Origin: Shinella zoogloeoides
GTDB lineage: Bacteria; Pseudomonadota; Alphaproteobacteria; Rhizobiales; Rhizobiaceae
DNA length: 64,000 bases
Assembly: GCF_033705735.1 (NCBI RefSeq)
Contig: NZ_CP131130.1
Coordinates: 3,359,501 to 3,423,500 of the forward strand
Direction: 5' to 3'
Shown: piece by piece, positions 35,972-46,114 of the stretch
Position numbering within the stretch: position 1 is the first letter of the stretch
Layout of the letters: each line of letters opens with the position of its first letter
The notes under the pieces: model-generated
Database searches by the model: none
The model's input: the letters and a program-made list of their open reading frames with translations, nothing else
What the model was told of the DNA's origin: nothing
Program-made: the position numbers and the translations under genes

Positions 35972-36580
35972 ATGGCACGAATGATTGGTGCGAAGGCTGG
36001 GGCTGCAGCGGTTCTCGCTCTCCTCGTTTCTTCTTCCTCGGCTTTCACGGCACCGGCGCTCTCCATGAAGACGGGCGGCGTGACCTCGCAGCCCATCGGT
36101 CACTACGAATTCTGCCAGACCCACAAGTCCGAATGCGGTCCCGGCGCGCGCACCGCGCCCGCCAAGGTGACGGAATTCGGCTGGTCGGTGATCCGTGAGA
36201 TCAATGTTCGCGTCAACCGCGACATCACCCCGATGACGGACAAGGAACTCTACGGCAAGGACGAGGTCTGGGCCTATCCGGACAATGCCGGCGACTGCGA
36301 GGATTTCGTGCTCCTCAAGCGCAGGATGCTGATGCAGAAGGGCTTTGCTGCCGGCGATCTCCTCATCACCGTCGTGCGCAAGCCGGACGGCGAAGGCCAT
36401 GCCGTGCTGACGCTGCGCACCGCCCAGGGCGACTACATCCTCGACAACCTCAACAACGAGGTGAAGCTCTGGACGAAGACGCCCTACCGCTATCTCAAGC
36501 GCCAAGCCTCCTTCCACGCCGGCCGCTGGGTCTCGATCGAAAACGGCGACGCCGTCATGGTGTCCTCGGTCGGCCAGTAA
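35972..36580 (+). CDS. Bacterial transglutaminase-like cysteine peptidase (BTLCP, DUF920)
   Basis: A 202-residue exported protein with a signal peptide (about 1-27, ending in SSAFTAPA) and a transglutaminase-like core. The catalytic triad is visible: Cys109 in NAGDCEDFVLLKR, His143 in GEGHAVLTLRT and Asp158 in YILDNLNNEV. In Pseudomonas the related LapG cleaves an adhesin in response to a LapD signal; rhizobial stand-alone members are of unknown function and I see no LapA/LapD here. The ATG at 35972 has GGGGA upstream. A perfect bidirectional-type terminator follows. Confidence 0.9.
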   Translation: MARMIGAKAGAAAVLALLVSSSSAFTAPALSMKTGGVTSQPIGHYEFCQTHKSECGPGARTAPAKVTEFGWSVIREINVRVNRDITPMTDKELYGKDEVWAYPDNAGDCEDFVLLKRRMLMQKGFAAGDLLITVVRKPDGEGHAVLTLRTAQGDYILDNLNNEVKLWTKTPYRYLKRQASFHAGRWVSIENGDAVMVSSVGQ

Positions 36581-36601
36581 GCAGGCTGCATCACGGATAT
36601 G

Positions 36602-36631
36602 AAAAGGCCGCGGAGCGATCCGCGGCCTTTT
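36602..36631 (+). terminator. Intrinsic terminator after BTLCP gene
   Basis: AAAAGGCCGCGGA-GCGA-TCCGCGGCCTTTT, a perfect 13-bp stem with a 4-nt loop. The A and T runs on either side allow it to work in both directions. Confidence 0.92.
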
Positions 36632-36681
36632 CATTATGAAGATTGCTCTCTCGTGTTGGGCCTCGCCCCACCCATTGCCGT

Positions 36682-36706
36682 CATCCTCGGGCTTGGCCCG
36701 AGGATG
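36682..36706. repeat. Intergenic palindromic repeat, copy D
   Basis: CATCCTCGGGC-TTG-GCCCGAGGATG, perfect 11-bp arms, between the two terminators of the convergent BTLCP and lepA genes. It is the same family as copies at 12256, 12361 and 14637. Confidence 0.75.
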
Positions 36707-36737
36707 GCGAAAGAGAAGTAACCTGCTGTCTTCAAAG

Positions 36738-36767
36738 CAAAAAGGCCGTGGATCGCTCCACGGCCTT
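36738..36767 (-). terminator. Intrinsic terminator after lepA
   Basis: AAGGCCGTGGA / TCCACGGCCTT arms, 11 bp perfect, 4-nt loop; on the minus strand it runs into TTTTTGC. It lies 24 bp past the lepA stop. Confidence 0.88.
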
Positions 36768-36791
36768 CGTCGACTGCAATGGGAAGCGTCC

Positions 36792-38615
36792 CTATTCGTC
36801 GCTCATCTTGAGCGCCGCGATGAAGGCTTCCTGCGGGATCTCCACCTTGCCGAACTGGCGCATGCGCTTCTTGCCGGCCTTCTGCTTGTCGAGCAGCTTG
36901 CGCTTGCGGGTGGCGTCGCCGCCGTAGCACTTGGCGGTCACGTCCTTGCGCAGCGCCGAGATCGTCTCGCGGGCGATCACGTTGCCGCCGATGGCGGCCT
37001 GGATGGGGATCTTGAACATGTGCTTCGGGATCAGCTCCTTGAGCTTCTCGCACATGTCGCGGCCACGCTTTTCGGCGGCCATGCGGTGCACCATCATGGA
37101 AAGCGCATCGACCGGCTCGCCGTTCACCAGGATCGACATCTTCACCAGATGGCCTTCCTTGTGGTCGGTGATCTGGTAGTCGAAGGAGGCGTAGCCCTTG
37201 GAGATCGACTTCAGGCGGTCGTAGAAGTCGAAGACGACTTCGTTGAGCGGCAGGTCATAGGTCAGCATGGCGCGCGTGCCGACATAAGTCAGCTCGATCT
37301 GGATGCCGCGGCGGTCCTGGCAAAGCTTCAGGATGCCGCCGAGATAGTCGTCCGGCGTCAGGATCGTCGCGCGAATCCACGGCTCGTGGATTTCCGAGAT
37401 CTTCACGACGTCGGGCATGTCGGCCGGGTTGTGCAGCTCGCGCATCGACCCGTCGGTCATGTAGAGCTGATAGACGACCGACGGCGCGGTCGCGATCAGG
37501 TCGAGGTCGAATTCGCGCTCCAGGCGCTCCTGGATGATTTCGAGATGCAACAGGCCGAGGAAGCCGCAGCGGAAGCCGAAGCCGAGCGCCGCCGAGCTTT
37601 CCATTTCGAAGGAGAACGAGGCGTCGTTGAGGCGCAGCTTGCCCATCGCCGAGCGCAGGTCCTCGAAATCGGCCGCATCGACCGGGAAGAGGCCGCAGAA
37701 GACGACCGGCTGGGCCGGCTTGAAGCCCGGCAGGGCCTTGGCCGTCGGGCGCTTGTCCTCGGTGATGGTGTCGCCGACGCGGGTGTCGGCCACTTCCTTG
37801 ATCGAGGCGGTGATGAAGCCGATCTCGCCCGGGCCGAGCGAATCCATCGCCACCATCTTCGGCGTCAGCACGCCGACGCGCTCGACGGTGTATTTCGCAT
37901 CCGTACCCATCATGCGCACGGTCTGGCCCTTGGAAAGCCGGCCCTCGATGACGCGCACGAGAACCATGACGCCGAGATAGGTATCGTACCAGCTGTCGAC
38001 CAGCAGCGCCTTCAGCGGGGCCTTCTCGCCGCCCTCGCTCTTCGGCGCGGGCAGGCGCTTGACGATGGCTTCCAGCACGTCGGGAATGCCGAGGCCCGTC
38101 TTGGCCGAGATGAGCACGGCGTCGGAGGCGTCGATGCCGATCACTTCCTCGATCTGTTCCTTGATGCGGTCGGGCTCGGCCGCCGGCAGGTCGATCTTGT
38201 TGAGGACGGTGACGAGCTCGTGGTTGTTGTCGATCGCCTGGTAGACGTTGGCGAGCGTCTGGGCTTCCACGCCCTGGGAAGCGTCGACGACCAGCAGCGA
38301 GCCCTCGCAGGCCGACAGCGAGCGCGAGACCTCGTAGGCGAAGTCGACATGGCCGGGCGTGTCGATGAGGTTCAGCACATAGGTCTCGCCGTCGTTCGCC
38401 TTGTAGTGCAGGCGCACCGTCTGGGCCTTGATGGTGATGCCGCGCTCGCGCTCGATCTCCATGTTGTCGAGGACCTGTTCCGACATCTCGCGGTCGGCAA
38501 GGCCGCCGGTCGACTGGATCAGCCGGTCGGCCAGCGTCGATTTGCCGTGGTCGATATGGGCCACGATCGAGAAATTGCGGATATGGTCGAGGGGCGTCGA
38601 ATTATTGGTGCTCAT
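36792..38615 (-). CDS. lepA: Elongation factor 4 (LepA), ribosome back-translocase GTPase
   Basis: Translational GTPase of 607 residues that acts on stalled or mispositioned ribosomes and in initiation. The G domain has G1 [10 protein letters not shown]2 [13 protein letters not shown]3 DTPGHVDF, G4 NKIDLP and a G5 SAKTG; domains II and III follow, and the LepA-specific C-terminal domain ends [19 protein letters not shown]. The ATG at 38615 gives [16 protein letters not shown]; an in-frame ATG at 38624 would add three residues and neither has a strong ribosome site. It is monocistronic with its own terminator. Confidence 0.97.
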   Translation of the reverse strand: MSTNNSTPLDHIRNFSIVAHIDHGKSTLADRLIQSTGGLADREMSEQVLDNMEIERERGITIKAQTVRLHYKANDGETYVLNLIDTPGHVDFAYEVSRSLSACEGSLLVVDASQGVEAQTLANVYQAIDNNHELVTVLNKIDLPAAEPDRIKEQIEEVIGIDASDAVLISAKTGLGIPDVLEAIVKRLPAPKSEGGEKAPLKALLVDSWYDTYLGVMVLVRVIEGRLSKGQTVRMMGTDAKYTVERVGVLTPKMVAMDSLGPGEIGFITASIKEVADTRVGDTITEDKRPTAKALPGFKPAQPVVFCGLFPVDAADFEDLRSAMGKLRLNDASFSFEMESSAALGFGFRCGFLGLLHLEIIQERLEREFDLDLIATAPSVVYQLYMTDGSMRELHNPADMPDVVKISEIHEPWIRATILTPDDYLGGILKLCQDRRGIQIELTYVGTRAMLTYDLPLNEVVFDFYDRLKSISKGYASFDYQITDHKEGHLVKMSILVNGEPVDALSMMVHRMAAEKRGRDMCEKLKELIPKHMFKIPIQAAIGGNVIARETISALRKDVTAKCYGGDATRKRKLLDKQKAGKKRMRQFGKVEIPQEAFIAALKMSDE

Positions 38616-38685
38616 GCGCGCCATATAGCAGCGAGCAGGATTCCCGCAAAGCGGTAAATGAAGGGTTTCGGCTCGGCAAGCGCCG

Positions 38686-39933
38686 CTATTCCGGGGCTTT
38701 CTCGCCTTCCACCAGCGCACCGGCGTTCGGCACCTGCGCGCTCAGCAGCTCGAAATTTTCCCGCGCCTCGGGCGGCACCGTCTCGCGCAGCCTCAGCCGC
38801 TGGGCGACGAAAGCGGCATAGGCGAGCGCGACACCCATCGCGGCATAGATGAAGGTCTGCGGGCCGAAGACCGGCGTCAGCGCCGTCACGCCGAGCGGAA
38901 CGAGGGTCGCCGAGGTCGACCAGGCGACGAGCAGCGTCGAGGCGAGCGGCACGAAATCCTCCGGATCCGTGCGGTCGTTGGCATGGGCATTGGCGATGGA
39001 ATAGACGCTCTCGACCGCACCGGCCCAGAGCGCGAAGACGATCATCAACAGGACGAAGGCGCTGAACGAGACGAAGAGCGCGGCGATGGCCGCGCCGGTG
39101 ATCAGCAGGCAGGTGACGACCAGCACGACGCGCCGGTCGATCCGGTCGGAAAGCGTGCCGAGCGGATATTGCACGAAGATCAGGCCGAACTGCATGACGA
39201 ACATCAGCAGCGCCACGTCGGCCTGCCCGACATTGTTGGTGGCGGCATAGATCGGCGTGAAGCCCTGCACGACCATGGAAAGCCCGCCGGAGGCGAGCAC
39301 GCCGATGAGCGCGACCGGCGAATTGCGCCAGGCCATGGGGAAATCGAGGCTGACGCGGGCGGGCGCCGGCGGCGTCGGCAGCTTGGTGAGGCCGATCGGC
39401 AGGAGCGCGACGGTGGAAACGAAGATGGTGACGAGCGGGGCGAGGTTGCCGTCGGCCGGCATGCGGCCGAAGATCCAGGCGCCCACGCCGAGCCCCAGCA
39501 CATAGGTCATGTAGAAGAAGGACATGGCCTTGCCGCGCCAGCGGTTGTCGGCCGCATGGTTCAGCCAGCTCTGGGCGATGATGAAGTTGCAGTTGCCGGC
39601 AATGCCGTAGATGCCGCGCGCTAGCACCCAGACGAGCGGATGCATGCCGAGCGCGACGAGGAAGGCGGCGATGATGACGAGCGCTAGCGAGCAGGAGAAG
39701 GCGCGCGCATGGCCGACGCGGCGGATGACCGGCCCGGCGATGACGCAGCCGATCAGCCCGCCGAAGGCGATGGCGGTGACGGCCGCGCCGGGCGTCCACG
39801 ACGGCGCGCCGGCATGCGACAGCACATAGGGCACATAGGCGAGCATGATGCCGTTGCCGATGGCGACGAAGGTCATGGAAACGACGATGGCGGTGATGGA
39901 AAAGAGCGACGATGCCCGCTGTGTGCCGCCCAT
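38686..39933 (-). CDS. MFS transporter (YcaD/UMF-like)
   Basis: A 415-residue, twelve-helix major facilitator protein. The loop 2-3 motif is represented by [13 protein letters not shown], and [13 protein letters not shown] in the middle is a second A-like motif; [21 protein letters not shown] with SWLN is typical of the YcaD-like group. The ATG at 39933 has a GGAGGGG ribosome site; in-frame starts further up, including the ATG at 39966, lie before that site. Substrate unknown. It is divergent from an XRE-cupin regulator gene 142 bp away, a plausible regulatory pair. Confidence 0.86.
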   Translation of the reverse strand: MGGTQRASSLFSITAIVVSMTFVAIGNGIMLAYVPYVLSHAGAPSWTPGAAVTAIAFGGLIGCVIAGPVIRRVGHARAFSCSLALVIIAAFLVALGMHPLVWVLARGIYGIAGNCNFIIAQSWLNHAADNRWRGKAMSFFYMTYVLGLGVGAWIFGRMPADGNLAPLVTIFVSTVALLPIGLTKLPTPPAPARVSLDFPMAWRNSPVALIGVLASGGLSMVVQGFTPIYAATNNVGQADVALLMFVMQFGLIFVQYPLGTLSDRIDRRVVLVVTCLLITGAAIAALFVSFSAFVLLMIVFALWAGAVESVYSIANAHANDRTDPEDFVPLASTLLVAWSTSATLVPLGVTALTPVFGPQTFIYAAMGVALAYAAFVAQRLRLRETVPPEARENFELLSAQVPNAGALVEGEKAPE

Positions 39934-40045
39934 GATCCGTCCCCTCCGACTCTCCGGCGCAACCATAGCGAAACCGCCGATGTCGCATTGTCGCCGGAGC
40001 GGCATGGCGGCGAATTATTTTGCGATGGGATGATGCGTGTTGACT

Positions 40046-40078
40046 CCATTATAAAGGATAATTATTCCACGATAATGG
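40046..40078. promoter_or_regulatory. Inverted repeat overlapping the XRE-cupin start
   Basis: CCATTAT and ATAATGG arms separated by 19 bp, with an AT-rich GGATAATTATTCC centre; the right arm overlaps the start codon. It is the only clear dyad between the MFS and XRE-cupin genes and a candidate autoregulatory operator. Confidence 0.45.
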
Positions 40079-40653
40079 AAAACGGTATCGATCCCCTCGA
40101 AAGTGCCATCGGCGACCGGCTGCGGCTGCTCAGAACGGCGCGCAACCAGACCCTCGAGGACCTTGCGGCCGCCTCGGGCGTCAGCCGCGCCATGATCTCG
40201 CGCATCGAGCGCGGCGAGGCCAGTCCCACCGCGCAGCTCCTCTCCCGCCTCTGCGCCGCGCTGGACCTCACGCTCTCCGCCTTCTTCGCCTTTTCCGGGA
40301 GCGAGGGCGATCCGCTGTCGCGGCGCGAGGCGCAGACCGTCTGGCGCGATCCGGAAACCGGCTACCAGCGCCGCGCCGTCTCGGCGCCCGACACCGCTTC
40401 GCGTGTCGATGTCGTGGAAGTCGAGTTCCCCGCCGGCGGGCGCATCGCCTATCCGCCGGAAACCGGCCGGGCCGGCATGACGCAGCATGTCTGGCTGTTT
40501 TCCGGCACGCTACGCATGACGGTCGGCGGAACCGTGCACGATCTTCGCCCCGGCGACTGCCTCTACATGAGCATCACCGAAGGCCATGTCTTCGAAAATC
40601 CCGGTGACACGCCGGCCCGTTATGCCGTGGTGCTGGACCGCGGCCGTTCCTGA
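40075..40653 (+). CDS. XRE-family regulator with C-terminal cupin sensor
   Basis: A 192-residue regulator: helix-turn-helix (about 12-65; NQTLEDLAAASGVSRAMISRIERGEASPTAQL split across helices) and a cupin domain (about 110-190; AGMTQHVWLFSGTLRMTVGG and LRPGDCLYM). The cupin His/Glu residues could bind a metal or small ligand. The ATG at 40075 is used; in-frame ATGs at 40030 and 40033 are alternatives because no ribosome site clearly favours one. A GNAT acetyltransferase gene starts 8 bp downstream in the same operon. Likely targets are that gene and the divergent MFS transporter. Confidence 0.87.
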   Translation: MENGIDPLESAIGDRLRLLRTARNQTLEDLAAASGVSRAMISRIERGEASPTAQLLSRLCAALDLTLSAFFAFSGSEGDPLSRREAQTVWRDPETGYQRRAVSAPDTASRVDVVEVEFPAGGRIAYPPETGRAGMTQHVWLFSGTLRMTVGGTVHDLRPGDCLYMSITEGHVFENPGDTPARYAVVLDRGRS

Positions 40654-40661
40654 GAGGACAG

Positions 40662-41189
40662 ATGCGCGATATCAGGCTGCTCGACGAGAGCGAGACCCGC
40701 GCCCGCATGGGCGAACTGGCAGAGGTGCTGGCCGATTGCGTTGCCGGCGGGGCCTCCATCGGCTTCATGGCGCCCTATGGGCCGGCCGATGCGCTGCCCT
40801 TCTGGGGCGTCGTCGCGGCAGCGGTCGGGGAGGGTGCGACGCTGCTCTTCGCCGCGGAGCGGGCGGGCCGCATCGTCGGCACGGTGCAGGTCGGCATCCG
40901 CCAGATGCCGAACCAGCCGCACCGGGCGGACGTGAAGAAGCTGCTCGTCATGGAAAGCGAGCGCGGCCGAGGCCTTGCCCGTGCGCTGATGACGGCTGCC
41001 GAAGCGGAGGCGGCCCGGCACGGCAAGACGCTGCTGGTGCTCGACACCGCCACCGGCAGCCCCGCCGAGACGGTCTACGAACGCCTCGGCTGGCAGCGCG
41101 CCGGGGTCATTCCCGACTATGCGCTCTATCCGGACGGGCGCTTCTGCGCGACGACGTTTTTTTACAAGAAGATCGGGGCAAAGCGGTGA
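40662..41189 (+). CDS. GNAT-family N-acetyltransferase
   Basis: A 175-residue acetyl-CoA-dependent acetyltransferase. The acetyl-CoA loop is ESERGRGLARALMTAAE (Q/R-x2-G-x-G/A pattern), preceded by GRIVGTVQVGIRQMP and VKKLLVMESE, with LLVLDTATGSPAETVYERLGWQRAGVIPDYAL forming motif B when taken over its helices. It is 8 bp after the XRE-cupin gene with GAGAGGACAG as ribosome site, hence cotranscribed. Similarity to tabtoxin/phosphinothricin-type acetyltransferases is possible but the substrate is not determinable. Convergent and end-to-end with the next oxidoreductase gene. Confidence 0.88.
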   Translation: MRDIRLLDESETRARMGELAEVLADCVAGGASIGFMAPYGPADALPFWGVVAAAVGEGATLLFAAERAGRIVGTVQVGIRQMPNQPHRADVKKLLVMESERGRGLARALMTAAEAEAARHGKTLLVLDTATGSPAETVYERLGWQRAGVIPDYALYPDGRFCATTFFYKKIGAKR

Positions 41190-42176
41190 TCACACCGCCT
41201 CCCAGCCGTCCTTCTCGCTGGCGCGGTAGATGGCGTCGATGACCTTCTGGTTGTTCACCGAACTTTCCAGCGTCACGATCTCCTCCTTCTCGCCGCGCGC
41301 GGCCCGGCTGAAGGCCTCGGCCTCGCGCCGGTACTGGCGGGCGTCCTGGAAGCGGAAAATCTGGCTCTCGCCATGGTTCTGGTTGGTGAGCTCGACCTCC
41401 TCCACGCCGTAGCGGTCGGCATTGAAAGGCGACTTCACCTCGATGAAGCCCTTGTCGCCGTGGAAGACCATGATCTGGCGCTGGGCGAGCTGGGTGGAGA
41501 TGTAGAAGGACAGTTCGAAATCGCCGAAATCGGCGCGCACGCTCGAATAGATGTCGGTGCCGAAATCCGGGTCGCGGTCGGTGCTCGCCTGCACGCGGAC
41601 CGGCTCCTTGCCCGTGGCGAAGCGCGTGGTGATCGTCGGGTAGACGCCGATATCCGGCAGGCCGCCGCCGCCGAGTTCCGGCACGTTGCGCATGTTGCCC
41701 GGATCGCGGTTGAAATAGGTGAAGGCGCCCTGCACATGGCGCAGCCGGCCGATCGCGCCCTCGGCGAGAAGCGCGCGCACCTTGCGCCAGACAGGGCTGT
41801 AGGTGACCATGTAGGCCTCGGAGATCAGCACCTTGTTGCGGTCGCGCGCCTTGATCAGCGCGTCGATCTCGCCGGCATTGAGCGCGATCGGCTTCTCGCA
41901 GAGCACGTGCTTGCCGGCATCGGCCGCCTTGATCGACCATTCCACATGCTGCGCGGTCGGCAGCGGGATATAGACCGCGTCGATCGTGTCGGAGGCGAGC
42001 ATCTCCTCGTAGGAGCCGAAGGCATGCGGTACGGAGAAGCGGTCGGCCATGGCGCGCGCCTTGGCCTTGTCGCGGCTCGCGACGGCGGTGACGACGCAGT
42101 TCTCCGCATCCTGGATGGCCGGCACGACGAGTTCGCGGCCGATCTTGGCCGTCGACAGGATTCCGAAACGCAGCAT
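41190..42176 (-). CDS. Gfo/Idh/MocA-family oxidoreductase
   Basis: A 328-residue NAD(P)-dependent sugar/inositol-type dehydrogenase. The N-terminal Rossmann domain begins [20 protein letters not shown], has [27 protein letters not shown] and the catalytic EKP motif [11 protein letters not shown] (about 90-100). The C-terminal alpha/beta domain contains [18 protein letters not shown] and [13 protein letters not shown]. It is a soluble cytoplasmic enzyme; substrate probably a sugar or polyol, not resolvable further. It lies divergent from an aldo/keto reductase, and the two sugar-type oxidoreductases may share a promoter region at 42177-42349. Confidence 0.9.
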   Translation of the reverse strand: MLRFGILSTAKIGRELVVPAIQDAENCVVTAVASRDKAKARAMADRFSVPHAFGSYEEMLASDTIDAVYIPLPTAQHVEWSIKAADAGKHVLCEKPIALNAGEIDALIKARDRNKVLISEAYMVTYSPVWRKVRALLAEGAIGRLRHVQGAFTYFNRDPGNMRNVPELGGGGLPDIGVYPTITTRFATGKEPVRVQASTDRDPDFGTDIYSSVRADFGDFELSFYISTQLAQRQIMVFHGDKGFIEVKSPFNADRYGVEEVELTNQNHGESQIFRFQDARQYRREAEAFSRAARGEKEEIVTLESSVNNQKVIDAIYRASEKDGWEAV

Positions 42177-42349
42177 GATGATCTCTCCTCGATTGTGCGG
42201 GCCCTGATTGCGCCGGGAAGACTAGTCACGAGGTACGTTCCTCGCAAGCGCAGGACGCCCAAAAATCGACGGCGGGCCACGTGCAAAGCGCCGGGCCGCG
42301 CCCTATGTTGGCGAAAAGCCTTTTCAGCACGAACCCCTTGGAGGACCCC

Positions 42350-43300
42350 ATGCAGTTTCGCTCCCTCGGCAGGACCGGCCTTTCCATCGCGCCGCTCGTC
42401 TTCGGCGGCAATGTCTTCGGCTGGACGGCCGACGAGAAGACTTCCTTCGATCTCCTCGATGCCTTCACCGGCGCGGGCTTCAACGCCATCGACACGGCGG
42501 ATGTCTATTCCCGCTGGGTGCCGGGCAATGAGGGGGGCGAGTCCGAGGCGATCATCGGCAAGTGGCTGAAGCGCTCGGGCATCGCCCGCGACAGGGTGGT
42601 GATCGTCACCAAGGTCGGCTCCGACATGGGCCAGGGACGGCGGGACCTGCGCAAGTCGTGGATCGTCGAGGCGGTCGAGAAGTCGCTGAAGCGGCTGCAG
42701 ACCGACCATATCGACCTCTATCTCTCCCACTGGCCGGACGCCGACACCCCTTACGAGGAGACGTTGGAAGCCCATGCGAGCCTCGTGAAGGCCGGCAAGG
42801 TGCGCGCCTTCGGCGCGTCGAACCTCGATGCCGGCCAGCTGCAGGCCTCGTTCGAGGCCGCCGACAAGGCGGGCCTGCCGCGCTATGCGGCGCTCCAGCC
42901 TGAATACAACCTCTATGACCGCGGCAGCTTCGAGGGGCCGCTCGCCGACCTTTGCCGCAAGGAGGATATCGGCGTCATCACCTATTACAGCCTCGCCTCC
43001 GGTTTCCTCACCGGCAAGTACCGCTCGAAGGCCGATACCGAGGGCAAGGCGCGCGGCGAGGGCGTCGCGCATTATCTCGACGGCAAGGGCCAGCGCATCC
43101 TTGCGGCACTCGACAAGGTCGCGGCCGAGACCGGCGCCAAGCCGGCGGAAATCGCGCTCGCCTGGCTGATGGCCAAGCCGGCGGTCACCGCGCCCATCGC
43201 CAGCGCCACGAGCCTTGCCCAGCTCGACAGCCTGACGAAGGCCGCCGATCTTTCGCTGTCATCCGAACAGATGGCGGCGCTCGACAAGGCGGGGGCCTGA
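42350..43300 (+). CDS. Aldo/keto reductase (1)
   Basis: A 316-residue NADPH-dependent carbonyl reductase of the TIM-barrel AKR superfamily. Catalytic tetrad positions: Asp and Tyr in NAIDTADVYS, Lys in VIVTKVGS, and His in YLSHWPDAD. The C-terminal cofactor region PIASATSLAQLDSL is present. The ATG at 42350 has TTGGAGGACC as ribosome site. A GNAT acetyltransferase gene follows after 2 bp, so the two form an operon. Substrate unknown; a sugar or aliphatic aldehyde is typical. Confidence 0.9.
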   Translation: MQFRSLGRTGLSIAPLVFGGNVFGWTADEKTSFDLLDAFTGAGFNAIDTADVYSRWVPGNEGGESEAIIGKWLKRSGIARDRVVIVTKVGSDMGQGRRDLRKSWIVEAVEKSLKRLQTDHIDLYLSHWPDADTPYEETLEAHASLVKAGKVRAFGASNLDAGQLQASFEAADKAGLPRYAALQPEYNLYDRGSFEGPLADLCRKEDIGVITYYSLASGFLTGKYRSKADTEGKARGEGVAHYLDGKGQRILAALDKVAAETGAKPAEIALAWLMAKPAVTAPIASATSLAQLDSLTKAADLSLSSEQMAALDKAGA

Positions 43301-43302
43301 CC

Positions 43303-43746
43303 ATGGCGCTCATCCTCCGCGATGCGGCCGAAGGCGACGAGACGGCCTGGAGAAGGCTCTGGGCCGGCTATCTCGCCTTCTACAGGACCGAGGTGCGGGA
43401 GGAGGTGACGGCCTTCACCTGGGCGCGCGTGCTCGATCCCGGCTCGCGCGTCTCGATGCGCGTCGCGGAGGAGGATGGGACGGTGGTGGGCTTCGCCATC
43501 CACCATTACCATGATTCCACCTGGGACATCGCGCCGGAGGGCTATCTCGAAGACCTCTTCGTCGACGACACGGTCCGCGGCAGGGGCGTCGGCCGGGCGC
43601 TGATCGACGACCTGATCGCCATTTCCAAGCGGCATGGCTGGCGTGGCATCTACTGGCACACCAGCCACGACAACGACCGGGCAAGGAAGCTCTACGACAG
43701 CTATGTCGAGACCGACGGGCACATCCGCTACCGTCTTCAGACCTGA
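43303..43746 (+). CDS. GNAT-family N-acetyltransferase (2)
   Basis: A 147-residue GNAT enzyme with LILRDAAEGDETAWRRLW at the N-terminus, GYLEDLFVDDTVRGRGVGRALIDDL supplying the acetyl-CoA pyrophosphate loop (RGRGVG), and GWRGIYWHTSHDNDRARKLYDSYV as the C-terminal motif. It is close to small GNATs that acetylate amines or protein N-termini. It begins 2 bp after the aldo/keto reductase stop and its 3' end overlaps the convergent LysR gene by 10 bp. Confidence 0.88.
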   Translation: MALILRDAAEGDETAWRRLWAGYLAFYRTEVREEVTAFTWARVLDPGSRVSMRVAEEDGTVVGFAIHHYHDSTWDIAPEGYLEDLFVDDTVRGRGVGRALIDDLIAISKRHGWRGIYWHTSHDNDRARKLYDSYVETDGHIRYRLQT

Positions 43747-44633
43747 CCGCGATAGCGGAAGAAATCGACGAAGGCGCGTAGCGCCGGGCGCATCTGCCGG
43801 CGCGTCGGATAGTAGATCGAAAAGCCGTCGAAGGCGGGGCACCAGTCCTCCAGCACCGCGACGAGGCGCCCCGCCGCGATGTCCTCGGCGACGCGCTGGT
43901 CGAAGACAAAGGCAAGGCCCGCGCCGTCCATCGCCGCCGCCCGCATCAGCCGCTGGTCCGAGACGATGAGGGGGCCGGTGACGTCGACCGTCACCTGCCG
44001 CCCGTCCTTCTCCAGCTCCCAGCGATAGATGCGCCCGCTCGAAAAGCGCCGGCGGATGCAGCGATGCTGCATGAGGTCGCGCGGCTGAAGCGGCTTCGGG
44101 TGCGTTTTGAAATAGGCGGGCGCGCCGACCACGAGGCCGCGCCACGGCCCGCTCGCCCGCACGGCGACCATGTCCGCCTCCAGGTGCTCGCCGAGCCGGA
44201 GGCCGGCATCGAAGCCCTTCTCGACGATATCCTCGAAGCGATCATCGGTCCGCAGCTCCAGCTCGATATCGGGATAGGCGAGAAGGAAGGCTCCGAGCCG
44301 GGGCATGACGATGTCCTCCGCGGCGATGAGGGGCATCGTGACGCGCAGCGGCCCGGCGGGCCGGCCCTGCCGGTCGGCGAGTGCCTCCATGACATTGCCG
44401 ATGTCGGACAGGGCCGGCGCCAGCGTGTCGAGCAGCATGCGGCCTTCTTCGGTCGGCGAGACGGAGCGGGTGGTGCGGGCGAGGAGCCGCACGCCGAGGC
44501 TCGCTTCCAGCGCCGCGACGGCATGGCTGACGGCCGAGGGCGCGATGCCGAGCTCGGCGGCGGCCTTGCGGAAGGAGCGCGTCTCGGCGACGATGGCGAG
44601 CACGGCGAGTTGCGAGAGCGGGGTGCGGTTCAT
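43737..44633 (-). CDS. LysR-family transcriptional regulator
   Basis: A 298-residue LTTR. The N-terminal helix-turn-helix (about 5-62) reads LAVLAIVAETRSFRKAAAELGIAPSAVSHAVAALEASLGVRLLARTTRSV; the effector-binding domain (about 88-295) follows. The ATG at 44633 begins MNRTPLSQLAVL; no longer reading matches the family. It is divergent from an aldo/keto reductase gene with a TTGTTC-N9-GAACAA dyad overlapping its own start, the usual LysR arrangement of autoregulation and activation of the divergent gene. Confidence 0.93.
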   Translation of the reverse strand: MNRTPLSQLAVLAIVAETRSFRKAAAELGIAPSAVSHAVAALEASLGVRLLARTTRSVSPTEEGRMLLDTLAPALSDIGNVMEALADRQGRPAGPLRVTMPLIAAEDIVMPRLGAFLLAYPDIELELRTDDRFEDIVEKGFDAGLRLGEHLEADMVAVRASGPWRGLVVGAPAYFKTHPKPLQPRDLMQHRCIRRRFSSGRIYRWELEKDGRQVTVDVTGPLIVSDQRLMRAAAMDGAGLAFVFDQRVAEDIAAGRLVAVLEDWCPAFDGFSIYYPTRRQMRPALRAFVDFFRYRGQV

Positions 44634-44653
44634 TGTTCCAACAGATAGAACAA
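44633..44653. promoter_or_regulatory. Candidate LysR-type binding dyad
   Basis: TTGTTC-N9-GAACAA, a perfect 6-bp dyad that includes a T-N11-A core and overlaps the LysR start codon. It lies in the 147-bp region divergent to the aldo/keto reductase gene. Confidence 0.6.
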
Positions 44654-44780
44654 GCCGTTGGCTTTTGCAGCAATTTTCAGATGAAGCGCCGCGCCGTAGA
44701 TTGCGCCTTGCCGGATGAGGGCGGGTGAGCCGCCGCCCGGCGCATCGACCGCCTCCCGGTCGCAAGCAAAGGATCCTGTC

Positions 44781-45779
<999 letters not shown>

Positions 45780-45783
45780 AGGA

Positions 45784-46011
45784 TCAGTCGCGCTTGATCG
45801 TGGCAAGGACCTGCCAGAGGTCCGCGCCCGTCTCGAAGACGGCGGCATTCGCACGAAAGCCGATCCCGGCGGAGATCATGTCCAGCATGCTCTCTGCCGG
45901 GTCATCGGCCCCGGCCGGTGCCTCCGCGATCGTCTGCGCTGCCCGGTCGAGGCGCGCCGTCTCGCCCGCCATGCCCCGGAGGGCCGTGTTCATGATGCCG
46001 GCTATCTGCAT
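45784..46011 (-). CDS. Small protein with a flagellar rod C-terminal-like motif
   Basis: A 75-residue protein. The C-terminal half FRANAAVFETGADLWQVLATIKRD resembles the C-terminal helix of flagellar basal-body rod and hook proteins (pattern Y/F-x-A-N-A-x-V...D-x-L...IKR), while the N-terminal half MQIAGIMNTALRGMAGETARLDRAAQ resembles their N-terminal helix. It thus looks like a minimal helix pair with the intervening domain missing. No flagellar gene is nearby. It follows atpB on the minus strand after 103 bp and is convergent with the aldo/keto reductase gene. Function unknown. Confidence 0.6.
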   Translation of the reverse strand: MQIAGIMNTALRGMAGETARLDRAAQTIAEAPAGADDPAESMLDMISAGIGFRANAAVFETGADLWQVLATIKRD

Positions 46012-46083
46012 GGGATGGCCCCGTTGTGATCCATCCTCCCTTTACCGCACGCCCCTTTCGATTGCGTGAACGGCGATGGCGCG

Positions 46084-46108
46084 GCCCTGTGCATTTTCGG
46101 CACAGGGC
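46084..46108 (-). terminator. Hairpin after atpB
   Basis: GCCCTGTGC / GCACAGGGC, a perfect 9-bp stem with a 7-nt loop, 6 bp past the atpB stop. There is no T run, so it may be a stabiliser or a weak or Rho-assisted terminator. Confidence 0.5.
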
Positions 46109-46114
46109 GGGTTG

